This document shows positions 35,509 through 44,168 of a stretch of DNA of 64,000 bases, piece after piece; positions within the stretch are counted from its first letter, which is position 1, and each line of letters starts with the position of its first letter. The notes beneath the pieces were generated by a model that made no database searches, had not been told where the DNA came from, and saw nothing but the letters and a program-made list of their open reading frames with translations. The DNA is taken from assembly GCA_028285415.1 (NCBI GenBank), contig JANQPF010000027.1:62001-126000 (forward strand), written 5' to 3'. A program made the translations under genes and the position numbers. Source of the DNA: Pseudomonadales bacterium. GTDB lineage: Bacteria > Pseudomonadota > Gammaproteobacteria > Pseudomonadales > Azotimanducaceae.

Positions 35509-37012
35509 TCGCGATGACAATATCATCCAGCCGCAGACCGCCCCACTCTCCCATCTGGCGTCGAGCAAGGCGAAATCCAGGCAGCAATCCCTACTGGACT
35601 GGCGCAGCGCCACCGTTGCGGTGGCGGTGGTGCTCGTGGTCGGGCTGGCAGTGTGGTGGCAGCCCGAAGCACCGGTTACGGTAGCACCCGAGCGCGGCGA
35701 AAGCGTTGCCAGCCCCACATCTCCACCGGCAGCATCCCCCCAGACTGATGATCTCGCGCCATTCGCACGCGCCCAGCACCAGCTGACCCGGGAAAAGGCG
35801 CAGGACGCGCTCGCGCAGTTTGTGGAGCGGCAGATTGAGCTCGAGGACAACATGCAGGTGGCGTCCTGGGGGGCTGAAGGCCTTGCCGAGGCAATGGCGC
35901 TTGCCCAGACCGGTGATGAGCGCTTCCTGAAAGAAGACTTTGAAGTGGCGCTCGAAAGCTACAGCCAGGCCGCCGACCGCATGCAGTCGCTGATTGCCGA
36001 GGGTGAACGCCTGTACGGCCAGCGCGTCGACAACGGGCTTGCCGCGGTTGCCGATTTTGACCCCGATGCGGCGGTGCGTGAGATCGAGGCGGCGCTCGTC
36101 ATCAAGCCGGAAGGTCCCGAGGCGATTGCGGCGCTGGCGCGTGCCCGCACGCTGCCAGAGATCATCGGCAAGCTGCGCACGGCAAAAAACCATGAGCTGG
36201 GCGGGCGCTTCGACGAGGCCGTAGCGCTGTACGACGAAGTTGCACAGCTCGATCCGCAGACGACGGGACTCGCGGAGCTCAGGGCCGGAGTGGCCCGCCA
36301 GCGGGCTGGTGACAGCCTGAACGCCTACATCAGCCGTGGCTTCAGCGCGCTGAACGAAAAACGTTTCGAAGCCGCGCGTAGTGCATTCAACGCGGCACTC
36401 AAGCTCGATCCGGGCAACGACATCGCGGCCGGTGGGCTGCAGCAGGTGGCCGAGCAGAACGATCTGGCAATCATTCGTAACTATGAGCAGAAGGGTAAGG
36501 CGGCCATGGCGGCGGAAGCGTGGCAGGAGGCAGCTGATGCGTATGCAGCCGCGCTCGAGCTCGATAGCAACATTCAGTTCGCAAGCAGCGGTCGTAGCGC
36601 AGCGCTTGCACACCAGCGCGTGCAGCGTCTGCTCAACCGCATCATCGATGCGCCTGGCAAGCTGTCGTCACAGAAGCTGTATCTCGACGCGGAGGCCATT
36701 CTTGCGGAAGCAAACGCGCTCGAGTTTGCAGGCCCGAAGCTGCAGGCATCCGCCACCGAGGTGGGTGAGTTACTGGCCCTTTACCGTGATCCCGTGGAAG
36801 TCACGCTGGTGTCCGACAACGCCACCGACGTCATCATGTCGAACGTCGGCAAGCTGGGTGCGTTTGAGCGTAAAACGCTGACGCTGCGCCCGGGTGAGTA
36901 CACCATCCGTGGCAGTCAGGACGGCTGCCGCGACGTCGTGCGCAAGGTCGAAGTATTGCCCGGCATTCAGCCCATTGACGTCAGATGCGCAGAGACGCTG
37001 GCCAGGCAGTAA
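35501..37012 (+). CDS. membrane-anchored TPR protein with PEGA-like C-terminal domain
   Basis: A 503-residue protein starting at the ATG at 35501, eight bases inside the previous gene. It has a short cytoplasmic N terminus, one membrane helix (~36-52, VAVAVVLVVGLAVWW), a Pro/Ser linker, then about six TPR-like repeats (DERFLKEDFEVALESYSQAADR, GFSALNEKRFEAARSAFNAALKLDPGN). The end, from ~435, is a PEGA-like strand domain (LRPGEYTIRGSQDGC). Topology places the repeats in the periplasm. It is likely a scaffold for the channel and VWA proteins; the gene is 3 bp from the PEGA/FGE-fold gene. Confidence 0.82.
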   Translation: MSDRDDNIIQPQTAPLSHLASSKAKSRQQSLLDWRSATVAVAVVLVVGLAVWWQPEAPVTVAPERGESVASPTSPPAASPQTDDLAPFARAQHQLTREKAQDALAQFVERQIELEDNMQVASWGAEGLAEAMALAQTGDERFLKEDFEVALESYSQAADRMQSLIAEGERLYGQRVDNGLAAVADFDPDAAVREIEAALVIKPEGPEAIAALARARTLPEIIGKLRTAKNHELGGRFDEAVALYDEVAQLDPQTTGLAELRAGVARQRAGDSLNAYISRGFSALNEKRFEAARSAFNAALKLDPGNDIAAGGLQQVAEQNDLAIIRNYEQKGKAAMAAEAWQEAADAYAAALELDSNIQFASSGRSAALAHQRVQRLLNRIIDAPGKLSSQKLYLDAEAILAEANALEFAGPKLQASATEVGELLALYRDPVEVTLVSDNATDVIMSNVGKLGAFERKTLTLRPGEYTIRGSQDGCRDVVRKVEVLPGIQPIDVRCAETLARQ

Positions 37013-37015
37013 GCC

Positions 37016-39049
37016 ATGCAGGAACGCAGCCAGGACACCATAGAGGCGGTCAAGTTCGTCCCGAGCGACGTGCAGACCGGGCCGCGGATCGCACGCTGGC
37101 AGTGGGTTGTCGGCATCCTGGTGCTGCTGGCGCTGTTCATTTTCTGGTTCTTGTTCACATCACGCAGCGTACAGTTCAACTTCTCTGAGACGCCGGACGA
37201 GGTGACCGTCAGTGGCGGTCTGTCCTTCGAATTGGGTGGTGTCTATCTCCTGCGTCAGGGCACCTATCGGATAGAGGCGAGCGCGGCTCTGCACGAGCCG
37301 TTGGTGCAGGACATCGAAGTCGGCTCAGAACGGAATCAAAGCATCGACTTCACCTTCACCCCCCTGCCCGGCTTTCTGACGCTCACACTCTCGCCACAAG
37401 ACGCCGCGGTCAGCGTGGACGGCACAGCCGCCGAGGGTCGGGAGCTCGAGCTTCCTGCGGGGCAGCATGAGGTCCTTGTCGAGCACCCGCGATATCTACC
37501 GGAGGCGCGGATCGTCGACATTGAAGGTAAGCGCAAGACGCAGGAATTGAGCGTGACGCTGGCACCGAATTGGGCCAACGTGGAAGTCACGAGCAGTCCG
37601 CCGGGGGCCACCATATACGTCGACGACGAGCCCCTCGGTACCACCCCTGGCATCGTCGAAGCCCTTGCCGGCGAACGCGAAATCAGAGTGCAGGCAGAAG
37701 GATACCGAGCGCACCGTCAGCGCATTTTTGCGCAGGCGGGAGAGCCGATGACGCTGGATTCAGTCACGCTGGTGCAGGCGGACGCCAAGCTGACGTTGAC
37801 GAGCATGCCGCGAGGCGCGGGGGTCACCATCAACGGTCAGTTCAGCGGACGCACGCCGTTGACCGTGGATCTGAAATCGGGCGTGAGCCATGCAATACAG
37901 ATCATCAGCAACGGGTACCGGACGGCCGCACGCAGTCGCACGCTCGCACGCGGGGAAACTTCGAATCTGCACGTCGATCTGGTCCGGCAGACCGGTGAGG
38001 TTGTGGTTCGGGTCGAACCTGAAACCGCGCTCCTCACCATTGACGGGCGCAACGTGGGCCCGGCGAACCAGACCCTGACTCTGCCGGTAGCCGAACACGA
38101 GCTGCAGGTCAGCCTGGACGGCTATGCCGGATACAGTCAGCGCATTACGCCCAAAGCCGGGCTGACCCAGGAAGTCAAAGTACGGCTCCTCACGATTGCC
38201 GAAGCGCGTCTGCAGGCGCTGAAACCGAATATCGAAACCGCCGCGGGACAGACGCTGAAACTGTTCGAACCGTTTGCGTTCACGATGGGGGCGTCGCGAC
38301 GTGAACCCGGCAGACGCGCCAACGAGACGCTGCGGGATGTGAACATGGACCGTCTTTTCTACATTGGCACTCACGAGGTCACCAATGCTGAATTCAGGGA
38401 GTTTGCCGCCGGACATGACTCCGGCAGCTACGAAGAGGTGACGCTCAACGAAGACGAATACCCGGTCGTGAATCTCAGCTGGCACGACGCAGCGGCTTAC
38501 TGTAACTGGCTTTCGGACAGGGACGGTCTGCCGCCGTTTTATCAGATGGAGTTCGGCAAAGTTGTCGGCCAGAACGTCAACGCCACGGGCTATCGTCTGC
38601 CCATGGAGGCGGAATGGGCATGGGCCGCGCGTACCGTCGGTGACAAGCCCGGCGAGGCACAGCTGCGGTTTCCCTGGGGCAGCAACATGCCGCCGCCGGA
38701 CCGCCACGGCAACTACGCGGACCGCGCCGCATCGAGTCTGGTAGGGCGTATCATTTTCGGCTACAACGACAATCAGACCGCAGCGGCGCCCATTGGTACG
38801 TTCAAAGCCAACGTGCGCGGGCTGTATGACATGGGCGGCAACGTGGCGGAGTGGATGCACGATTACTATGAAATCCCGGGCAAAGAGACCGTAACGAATC
38901 CCATCGGTCCGGCACGCGGCGAGTATCATGCCATCCGCGGGTCGAGCTGGATGCACGGCACCATCACGGAGCTGCGTTTTTCGTTCCGCGACTACGGCAT
39001 TGATGCTCGGCAGGATGTCGGGTTCAGACTTGCGAGGTATGCAGAATGA
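37016..39049 (+). CDS. PEGA-repeat protein with catalytically degenerate FGE-sulfatase (SUMF1) domain
   Basis: A 677-residue protein with one N-terminal membrane helix (~28-48) and a periplasmic remainder. Several PEGA-type repeats cover ~100-400 (NVEVTSSPPGATIYVDDEPLG, LTLTSMPRGAGVTINGQFSG). A formylglycine-enzyme-like fold runs from ~425 to the end (FYIGTHEVTNAEFREF, YPVVNLSWHDAAAYCNWLS, GYRLPMEAEWAWAAR, GNVAEWMHDYY, VGFRLAR). Active FGEs have two Cys after the RGGSW motif. Here the same place reads RGSSWMHGTITELRFSFRD with no Cys, so it should be a binding domain, not a sulfatase activator. Its stop overlaps the next ATG. Confidence 0.9.
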   Translation: MQERSQDTIEAVKFVPSDVQTGPRIARWQWVVGILVLLALFIFWFLFTSRSVQFNFSETPDEVTVSGGLSFELGGVYLLRQGTYRIEASAALHEPLVQDIEVGSERNQSIDFTFTPLPGFLTLTLSPQDAAVSVDGTAAEGRELELPAGQHEVLVEHPRYLPEARIVDIEGKRKTQELSVTLAPNWANVEVTSSPPGATIYVDDEPLGTTPGIVEALAGEREIRVQAEGYRAHRQRIFAQAGEPMTLDSVTLVQADAKLTLTSMPRGAGVTINGQFSGRTPLTVDLKSGVSHAIQIISNGYRTAARSRTLARGETSNLHVDLVRQTGEVVVRVEPETALLTIDGRNVGPANQTLTLPVAEHELQVSLDGYAGYSQRITPKAGLTQEVKVRLLTIAEARLQALKPNIETAAGQTLKLFEPFAFTMGASRREPGRRANETLRDVNMDRLFYIGTHEVTNAEFREFAAGHDSGSYEEVTLNEDEYPVVNLSWHDAAAYCNWLSDRDGLPPFYQMEFGKVVGQNVNATGYRLPMEAEWAWAARTVGDKPGEAQLRFPWGSNMPPPDRHGNYADRAASSLVGRIIFGYNDNQTAAAPIGTFKANVRGLYDMGGNVAEWMHDYYEIPGKETVTNPIGPARGEYHAIRGSSWMHGTITELRFSFRDYGIDARQDVGFRLARYAE

Positions 39050-39297
39050 CCAGGTTACACACGTTCTTCCTCGCACTCTGTGTGCTGCTGGCTGGCGTTA
39101 CAGCGAATGGCGCCGAATCTGAATCCGGTGCGGAACAAAGTGGCCAACAGTCTGGCGAAAAACAGACGCAGGAATCCAAGAAAGCAGCCGATGCGAAAAA
39201 ACAGCAGTCCGGCAACAAAACGAAAGACAAAGAGATATTCATTCCGAGCGAGGAAATTTCCGAGGATTTTGCGGTCTCATTCCCTGTCGACATTTGA
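39046..39297 (+). CDS. small secreted Lys/Gln-rich protein
   Basis: An 83-residue protein with a signal peptide (~1-23, HTFFLALCVLLAGVTANGA). The mature part is hydrophilic, rich in Ser, Gln, Lys and Glu, and probably disordered, ending in a more hydrophobic EEISEDFAVSFPVDI that could be a docking peptide. It overlaps the PEGA gene (ATGA) and lies 21 bp before the channel gene. No family recognised; its place suggests an accessory subunit. Confidence 0.7.
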   Translation: MTRLHTFFLALCVLLAGVTANGAESESGAEQSGQQSGEKQTQESKKAADAKKQQSGNKTKDKEIFIPSEEISEDFAVSFPVDI

Positions 39298-39318
39298 TCG
39301 CGCCCGATAAGTAGAACC

Positions 39319-40122
39319 ATGAAACGACAATTACCCTTCGAACTCGTTTATCAGATCGGCGCGCTGATCATCAGTATCATCATCGTCCATCTGGTGTACG
39401 TCACCCTCATTCGTCCGAACGCCGATGCGATCCTGCAGCAGCAGGCTGAGCTCGCGGCTCAGGGAGAACCGTTTGTGCAGGATCGCTCTCTGTACGTGGT
39501 GCTGCGAGACTACGAGCAGGAATCCTGCTTCATCCTGATGTTCTGGGCCATTGCCATCATGGGATTCAAGGCGCGTGCTGCGCTGTCCGAGCGCAGCCTG
39601 TTGAACGAAGACTTCATTCAGATCAGCGATGGCATGAGCATCCTGCCGGAGGATACCCGCGAGTTCGCCCGGCCGATTCAGGGCTTGCCGGACGAAGCGC
39701 GTGAGTCCCTGCTGCCGCGCACGCTGCTTGCCGCCCTGCACCGCTTCTCTTCCACCCGCAACGTGCAGGACGTCTCCGAGGCGGTCAAATCGGTCTGCGA
39801 CGCCGAATCGGACCGTCTCGACAGTGAGCTGTCCATGGTGCGTTACATCGCCTGGGCCATTCCCTCCATTGGTTTCATCGGGACCGTCCGCGGTATCGGC
39901 GAAGCCCTGGGTCAAGCCTACCGCGCCGTCGAAGGTGACATAGCCGGCGTCACGACCAGCCTGGGCGTTGCCTTCAACTCGACCTTTATCGCGCTTGTCA
40001 TCAGCATTGTGCTGATGTTTTTGATGCACCAGCTGCAGCTCATACAGGAACGCCTGGTGCTGGATACACATTCGTATGCCGACCAGCGACTGCTCCGGCA
40101 TCTGCAGGTGCGGCAGGCCTGA
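39319..40122 (+). CDS. MotA/TolQ/ExbB-type proton channel protein
   Basis: A 267-residue inner-membrane protein. Hydrophobic helices lie at ~10-30, ~72-88, ~172-192 and ~212-240, with a cytoplasmic segment between the second and third. The last two carry the family pattern: RYIAWAIPSIGFIGTVRGIGEAL, then GVTTSLGVAFNSTFIALVISIVL with small residues and Thr/Ser facing the pore. In TolQ/ExbB/MotA, five such subunits surround two TolR/ExbD/MotB helices. The partner helices here should come from the two VWA proteins downstream. It starts at the ATG at 39319, with weak GATAAG upstream. Confidence 0.9.
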   Translation: MKRQLPFELVYQIGALIISIIIVHLVYVTLIRPNADAILQQQAELAAQGEPFVQDRSLYVVLRDYEQESCFILMFWAIAIMGFKARAALSERSLLNEDFIQISDGMSILPEDTREFARPIQGLPDEARESLLPRTLLAALHRFSSTRNVQDVSEAVKSVCDAESDRLDSELSMVRYIAWAIPSIGFIGTVRGIGEALGQAYRAVEGDIAGVTTSLGVAFNSTFIALVISIVLMFLMHQLQLIQERLVLDTHSYADQRLLRHLQVRQA

Positions 40123-40125
40123 CAC

Positions 40126-41334
40126 ATGACGACGCTCGAACTCAACGACTGGCAGCTGGCACGCCGAGACGATAACGGCGTCGCGCTCGAGCAGCAGCCC
40201 GCCGCCGCGTCCGCGGCCTCAGGCAATCTGGTTTTCGGACGCGAGGCGCTCGCCTGCTCGCGCTCCCATCCGCAGCAGTTCAACAACCGCTACCTGCACA
40301 GCCTCTCCGCCGATCCCATCGCAGGTGACCTTGGGCGCGCCAGGAATCACGCGGATCTCGTTTACCAGCAATTGCTCGAGCTGAACCTCCCTGCTGATGA
40401 AGGTCTGTGCCTTGCGATTCCGGGTTATCTCACCAACGACCAGCTGGGTCTGCTGCTGGGCATTTGTCAGGAAGCAGGGCTCAGCGTGCATGGCTTTGTC
40501 GAAACGGCGCTTGCCCACAGTCTCCACCTGCCTGCGGACAGCGCTTCGCACGTGCTTGATATCGAAATGTACCGGCTGTGTCTCACGGAGATTGCAGACG
40601 AGGGTGAATCGAGAAGCGTTGTCCGATCGTCGAGCATTGACGGTCTGGGTGTGGCCAACCTCGTCGAAGGCTGGATGAACGTCATTGCCGACGAGTTTGT
40701 GCACAAAACCAGATTTGATCCGCTCCATGCCGGCTCGGTCGAACAGCAGCTCTTCGACCAGGTGTTCGGCTGGCTGGGCCGCAACGAGCTTGCCGACGAA
40801 CGCATTCGCGTGACCCAGGGTGAGGCAGTGCGGGAAATGGAAGTCAGCGCCCGGGCGCTGCAGGAAAAACTCGCCCAGCGTCTGCGCGCCGCGGATCTGC
40901 GACAGGTGCGGACATTGGCGGTATCCCCTCGCGTCCAGGCGGTGCCGGGCCTCATGCAGGCGCTCGACGAGAGCGCCATCTCCCTGATTGCGCTCGACGA
41001 AGCGGATGTCGCCGCAAATTTCGCGCGCCTGCGCGAAACGCTGGATCCAGGGAGCGTGCGCAGAGTCACGAGCGCTGCGGTCCGGCATAACGGCGGCACC
41101 GCACCCGCGACACCCGTTGCGGCAGTTCATGCCGCAACGCATCTGCTCGCCGACCACGTTGCCCTGTCACTTGCCGAGCCCCGCTTCGCCGGCCTCTTCG
41201 AAGCTGCAACCGGGGTCTGCCTCAGCCCGGCGGTACAGATCAACGGGCAGACACCAGCCGCAGGGCAGATCCTGGCGCCGGGTGATCAGGTGACTTGTCT
41301 CGACACCAATTTCACAGCGATCAGGCTGGAATAA
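40126..41334 (+). CDS. actin/Hsp70-like fold protein (degenerate)
   Basis: A 402-residue soluble protein. Several segments recall Hsp70-type ATPases: NLVFGREALACSRSHPQQFNNRYL near the start, RNHADLVYQQLLEL, LCLAIPGYLTNDQLGLLLGICQEAGL, and a long charged helical insertion (~235-275). The phosphate-1 motif (DxGTT) is not clearly present. I infer a diverged actin-like/Hsp70-like protein, perhaps an inactive scaffold on the cytoplasmic side of the channel. Residues 360-402 (SPAVQINGQTPAAGQILAPGDQVTC) look like a small beta domain. The family call is tentative; it sits 3 bp after the channel gene. Confidence 0.6.
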   Translation: MTTLELNDWQLARRDDNGVALEQQPAAASAASGNLVFGREALACSRSHPQQFNNRYLHSLSADPIAGDLGRARNHADLVYQQLLELNLPADEGLCLAIPGYLTNDQLGLLLGICQEAGLSVHGFVETALAHSLHLPADSASHVLDIEMYRLCLTEIADEGESRSVVRSSSIDGLGVANLVEGWMNVIADEFVHKTRFDPLHAGSVEQQLFDQVFGWLGRNELADERIRVTQGEAVREMEVSARALQEKLAQRLRAADLRQVRTLAVSPRVQAVPGLMQALDESAISLIALDEADVAANFARLRETLDPGSVRRVTSAAVRHNGGTAPATPVAAVHAATHLLADHVALSLAEPRFAGLFEAATGVCLSPAVQINGQTPAAGQILAPGDQVTCLDTNFTAIRLE

Positions 41335-41338
41335 GCAG

Positions 41339-42427
41339 ATGCCTCGCCGTCGCCGCCTCAGCGTTTTCAGTCTGTCATTCCTGGACGTGATGTCGTGCGG
41401 CTTCGGCGCCGTGGTACTGATCTTTCTCATCATCAATCACGACACGCAGCAGGACCAGCAGGTCAACAACAACGAGCTGCTTTCTGAAATCCGCATGCTC
41501 GACTACCAGGTCCAGCAGGGAGAAAAAGATCTTTTCGACCTGGTTGAAACGCTCGATGACGTGAGCGCACGCGTTGACGATTCTGATGCCCAGCTGACGG
41601 CCACGACGTCGACCGTGGAGCAGCAGGTCTCGCGCCTCGAGGAGCTCGAGGATGTTTCCGTTGCACAGGCTGAAAGCTTGAAAGAGCTGACCGCGGACGT
41701 CGAATCCCGGGAGCTTGAAGTGGCTCGTCTGGAAGCCCTGAAAGCCGCCAACGAAGGGTCGCAGGTACGTACCTTTGAAGGCCAGGGTGACCGCCAGTAC
41801 CTCACCGGGCTCAAGGTTGGCGGGCGCAACATCGTCATTGCCATCGACACCTCTGCCAGCATGCTCGACGACACCATCGTGAACGTGCTGCGCCGGCGCA
41901 ACATGGACGAAGCGCGCAAGCGAGCCGCGCCCAAGTGGCAACGTGCCGTGCGCACCGTGGAGTGGCTTGCCGCGCAGCTGCCGCTCGATGCGGAGTTCCA
42001 GCTGTATGCATTTGCCGAAGAAACCACGTCCCTGGTACCGGATGCGGGAGACGACTGGGTGCCGATGTACGATGGCCAGCAGCTCAATCAGGGTGTGGAT
42101 GCGTTACGGACAAAGGTGCCCGATGGTGGTTCGAGCCTGGTCAAGCTGGTGTTGAAGATGCGCGAGCTGTCACCCATACCCGACAACGTTTACCTCATTA
42201 CCGACGGCCTGCCGACCCAGGGTGAGAGCGCCCCCAGAGGCGCCACCGTCAGTGGCAGCAGGCGCCTGGACCTCTTTGGTGACGCCATCGACCGGCTGCC
42301 GAAACAGATACCGGTCAACGTGATCATGTTCCCGATGGAAGGTGATCCCATGGCGTCAGCGGCGTACTGGAACGTGGCCAGGGTCACCGGCGGCGCGTTC
42401 ATTTCCCCTTCCTGGGATTGGCCCTGA
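41339..42427 (+). CDS. VWA domain protein with TolR/ExbD-like membrane helix (paralogue 1)
   Basis: A 362-residue protein. The basic N terminus leads into one helix (~10-32) reading SLSFLDVMSCGFGAVVLIFLI; Asp16 in the L-D-V motif matches the proton-binding Asp of TolR (PLLDVLL). A coiled coil (~40-145) with heptads of Leu, Val and Glu follows. Then comes a von Willebrand A domain (~155-362) with the MIDAS sequence IDTSAS (DxSxS), DGGSSLVKL and YLITDGLP. Mg-dependent ligand binding in the periplasm is inferred. Its stop overlaps the next start (TGATG). Confidence 0.88.
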   Translation: MPRRRRLSVFSLSFLDVMSCGFGAVVLIFLIINHDTQQDQQVNNNELLSEIRMLDYQVQQGEKDLFDLVETLDDVSARVDDSDAQLTATTSTVEQQVSRLEELEDVSVAQAESLKELTADVESRELEVARLEALKAANEGSQVRTFEGQGDRQYLTGLKVGGRNIVIAIDTSASMLDDTIVNVLRRRNMDEARKRAAPKWQRAVRTVEWLAAQLPLDAEFQLYAFAEETTSLVPDAGDDWVPMYDGQQLNQGVDALRTKVPDGGSSLVKLVLKMRELSPIPDNVYLITDGLPTQGESAPRGATVSGSRRLDLFGDAIDRLPKQIPVNVIMFPMEGDPMASAAYWNVARVTGGAFISPSWDWP

Positions 42428-43413
42428 TGCGTAACCGGCGCGGCATAGAAGAGTTCAGCGTGTCGTTCCTCGACGTCATCTGCTGTGGCTTTGGCGCCAT
42501 CATCCTGCTCCTGATGATCACGAAGACGCTGGAACCGGTGCTTCTGGAAAAGAGCAACATCAACCTGCAGGGCCAGGTGCAGGAGCGGGAACAGGCGCTC
42601 TTCGAGATTCGCGGTCAGATTACCGAGCTCAAACGCCAGCTGGTCGTCGCCGAAGCGGACCTGGAATCTCGGCTCGAAGCGCTCGATGCGTTGCAGCGTG
42701 AGCTCAGCCGTATCCTCGGCGAGTACGACAGCTTGAGCGAGGAGCAGCGGGAGATTTCGACGGAGAACCTGAAGCTTGCCGCGGCGAAACAGTCGATCAC
42801 GGACGAGATGCAGCGCCTGCTCGGACTCGATTTCAAGCGTTCATCGGGCCTCGTTGGCGGTATCACCGTCGATTCGGAGTACATCATTTTTGTCATCGAC
42901 ACGTCGGGGAGCATGCAGAGCGTCGCGTGGCCACACGTCGTCAGAAAAGTCAGCGAGACGCTGTCGATCTATCCGCGCGTCAAAGGCATCCAGGTGATGA
43001 ACGACATGGGGGATTACATGTTTTCGCGCTACCAGGGCCAGTGGATCGAAGACACCCCGGGACTGCGTCAATCTATCATCAATACGCTGCAGACCTGGGC
43101 GCCCTTCTCCAATTCGAGCCCCGTGGAAGGTATAACAACCGCCATCAACACCTATTACGACCCCGACAAACGTATTAGCATCTATGTTTTCGGGGACGAT
43201 TACACGGGCAACTCGGTGGAAGAAGTGGTCGAAGCAGTCGATCGAGTGAACCTGGCGGACGATAGCGGCCGGCGGCGCGTGCGCATCCACGCGGTCGGTT
43301 TTCCCGTCTACCTCGAACGCCCTAATGCGCGGGTCTACCGGTTCGCAGCACTCATGCGTGAGCTTGCCTATCGCAACGACGGCACCTTTGTCGGCCTGGC
43401 GGAGTATCAGTAA
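42427..43413 (+). CDS. VWA domain protein with TolR/ExbD-like membrane helix (paralogue 2)
   Basis: A 328-residue paralogue of the preceding protein with the same layout. The helix SVSFLDVICCGFGAIILLLMI has Asp16 at exactly the same residue number. A Leu/Glu-rich coiled coil (~35-130) precedes a VWA domain (~145-328) with the canonical MIDAS DTSGSM and YVFGDDYTG near the third metal loop. The ATG at 42427 overlaps the previous stop; an upstream start at 42418 would add three residues. Two non-identical subunits would allow a heterodimer inside one channel pentamer. The next gene begins inside this stop codon (TAATG). Confidence 0.88.
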   Translation: MRNRRGIEEFSVSFLDVICCGFGAIILLLMITKTLEPVLLEKSNINLQGQVQEREQALFEIRGQITELKRQLVVAEADLESRLEALDALQRELSRILGEYDSLSEEQREISTENLKLAAAKQSITDEMQRLLGLDFKRSSGLVGGITVDSEYIIFVIDTSGSMQSVAWPHVVRKVSETLSIYPRVKGIQVMNDMGDYMFSRYQGQWIEDTPGLRQSIINTLQTWAPFSNSSPVEGITTAINTYYDPDKRISIYVFGDDYTGNSVEEVVEAVDRVNLADDSGRRRVRIHAVGFPVYLERPNARVYRFAALMRELAYRNDGTFVGLAEYQ

Positions 43414-44168
43414 TGGTCCGCCCGCTTCTTCTGCTCACCTGTCTGCTGCTTGGCGCCTGCACCGGTACCAAACGGGCTGCCGTGGAAGGCGCCTTTCCGA
43501 TCCCGCTGATGGCCAAAACGCCGGTCAACCTCGGCATCTACCTCGATGAGGAGCTGGTGGCCTATGAGCACAAGGAGACCATCGAGAAGAAAGGCCAGTG
43601 GGAGGTCTCCATTGGTCCAGCACAGCCGGCACTCTTCGAAAACCTTGCAACCGGCGTGTTCGAAAGCCATACCTTCGTCGCTACGAATGTCATCGACGCG
43701 CCCTGGGACGGCGTGCTGAAGCCGACGATCAAGGAGGTGCAGTTCTCTCTGCCGGACCAGACGCGTTCCAACTACTACGAAGTCTGGATCCGCTATCAGT
43801 TCCAGCTGTTCGACCGCAAAGGGGGACTCCTCGGCGAATGGCAGCTGCCTGCCTACGGCAAGGCCAGTAACAAAAACCATGGATCTGCGACCACCGGTCT
43901 GCAGGCGGCGGCCATGGCCGCGTGTCGCGACGCGATGGCGTTTTTCAGCATCAACTTCAACCGCGAGCCCGCCATACGTCAGTGGCTGGCAGCGGGCAAA
44001 CCGCTGGCACCTGCCCCGTCCCCCGGTGCCGCAAGTGGAGACCCGCAGGGCACGTCAACCACCGTACCCCAGGGCGCGGCACCCGCGCCTGCCGTCAACA
44101 CCCCGGCATCCCCCGCGACAGACGCGGACGACGCTGCCGACGCCAGCGATGAGGGAAATTCCGCATGA
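43413..44168 (+). CDS. lipoprotein of the ExbB/VWA operon
   Basis: A 251-residue lipoprotein with lipobox LLGAC at residues ~12-16. Residues ~30-180 form a mixed strand/helix domain (NLGIYLDEELVAYEHKE, YYEVWIRYQFQLFDRKG) of no family I recognise. The last 60 residues are Pro/Ala/Thr-rich and disordered. It is start-stop coupled to both neighbours (TAATG, ATGA). Probably an outer-membrane-facing component of the same complex. Confidence 0.8.
   Translation: MVRPLLLLTCLLLGACTGTKRAAVEGAFPIPLMAKTPVNLGIYLDEELVAYEHKETIEKKGQWEVSIGPAQPALFENLATGVFESHTFVATNVIDAPWDGVLKPTIKEVQFSLPDQTRSNYYEVWIRYQFQLFDRKGGLLGEWQLPAYGKASNKNHGSATTGLQAAAMAACRDAMAFFSINFNREPAIRQWLAAGKPLAPAPSPGAASGDPQGTSTTVPQGAAPAPAVNTPASPATDADDAADASDEGNSA

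Noticed and set aside
34081-35853. 590-residue minus-strand frame
   Set aside because: Antisense of two overlapping plus-strand operon genes; a high-GC codon-bias artefact.
38250-39049. Functional formylglycine-generating enzyme for the nearby sulfatase
   Set aside because: Catalytic cysteines are missing and the gene sits in an unrelated operon about 14 kb away.
37760-39076. 438-residue minus-strand frame
   Set aside because: Antisense of the PEGA/FGE-fold gene, which has clear domain motifs.
42120-42145. GGTTCGAGCC resembling a tRNA T-loop
   Set aside because: It lies within the conserved VWA coding frame and no acceptor, D or anticodon stems surround it.
39319-43413. Zorya-type anti-phage system (ZorA/ZorB-like stator)
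   Set aside because: Zorya pairs a MotA-like ZorA with an OmpA-type ZorB plus helicase/nuclease genes; here there is no OmpA domain, helicase or nuclease, and the partners are VWA, PEGA and lipoproteins.
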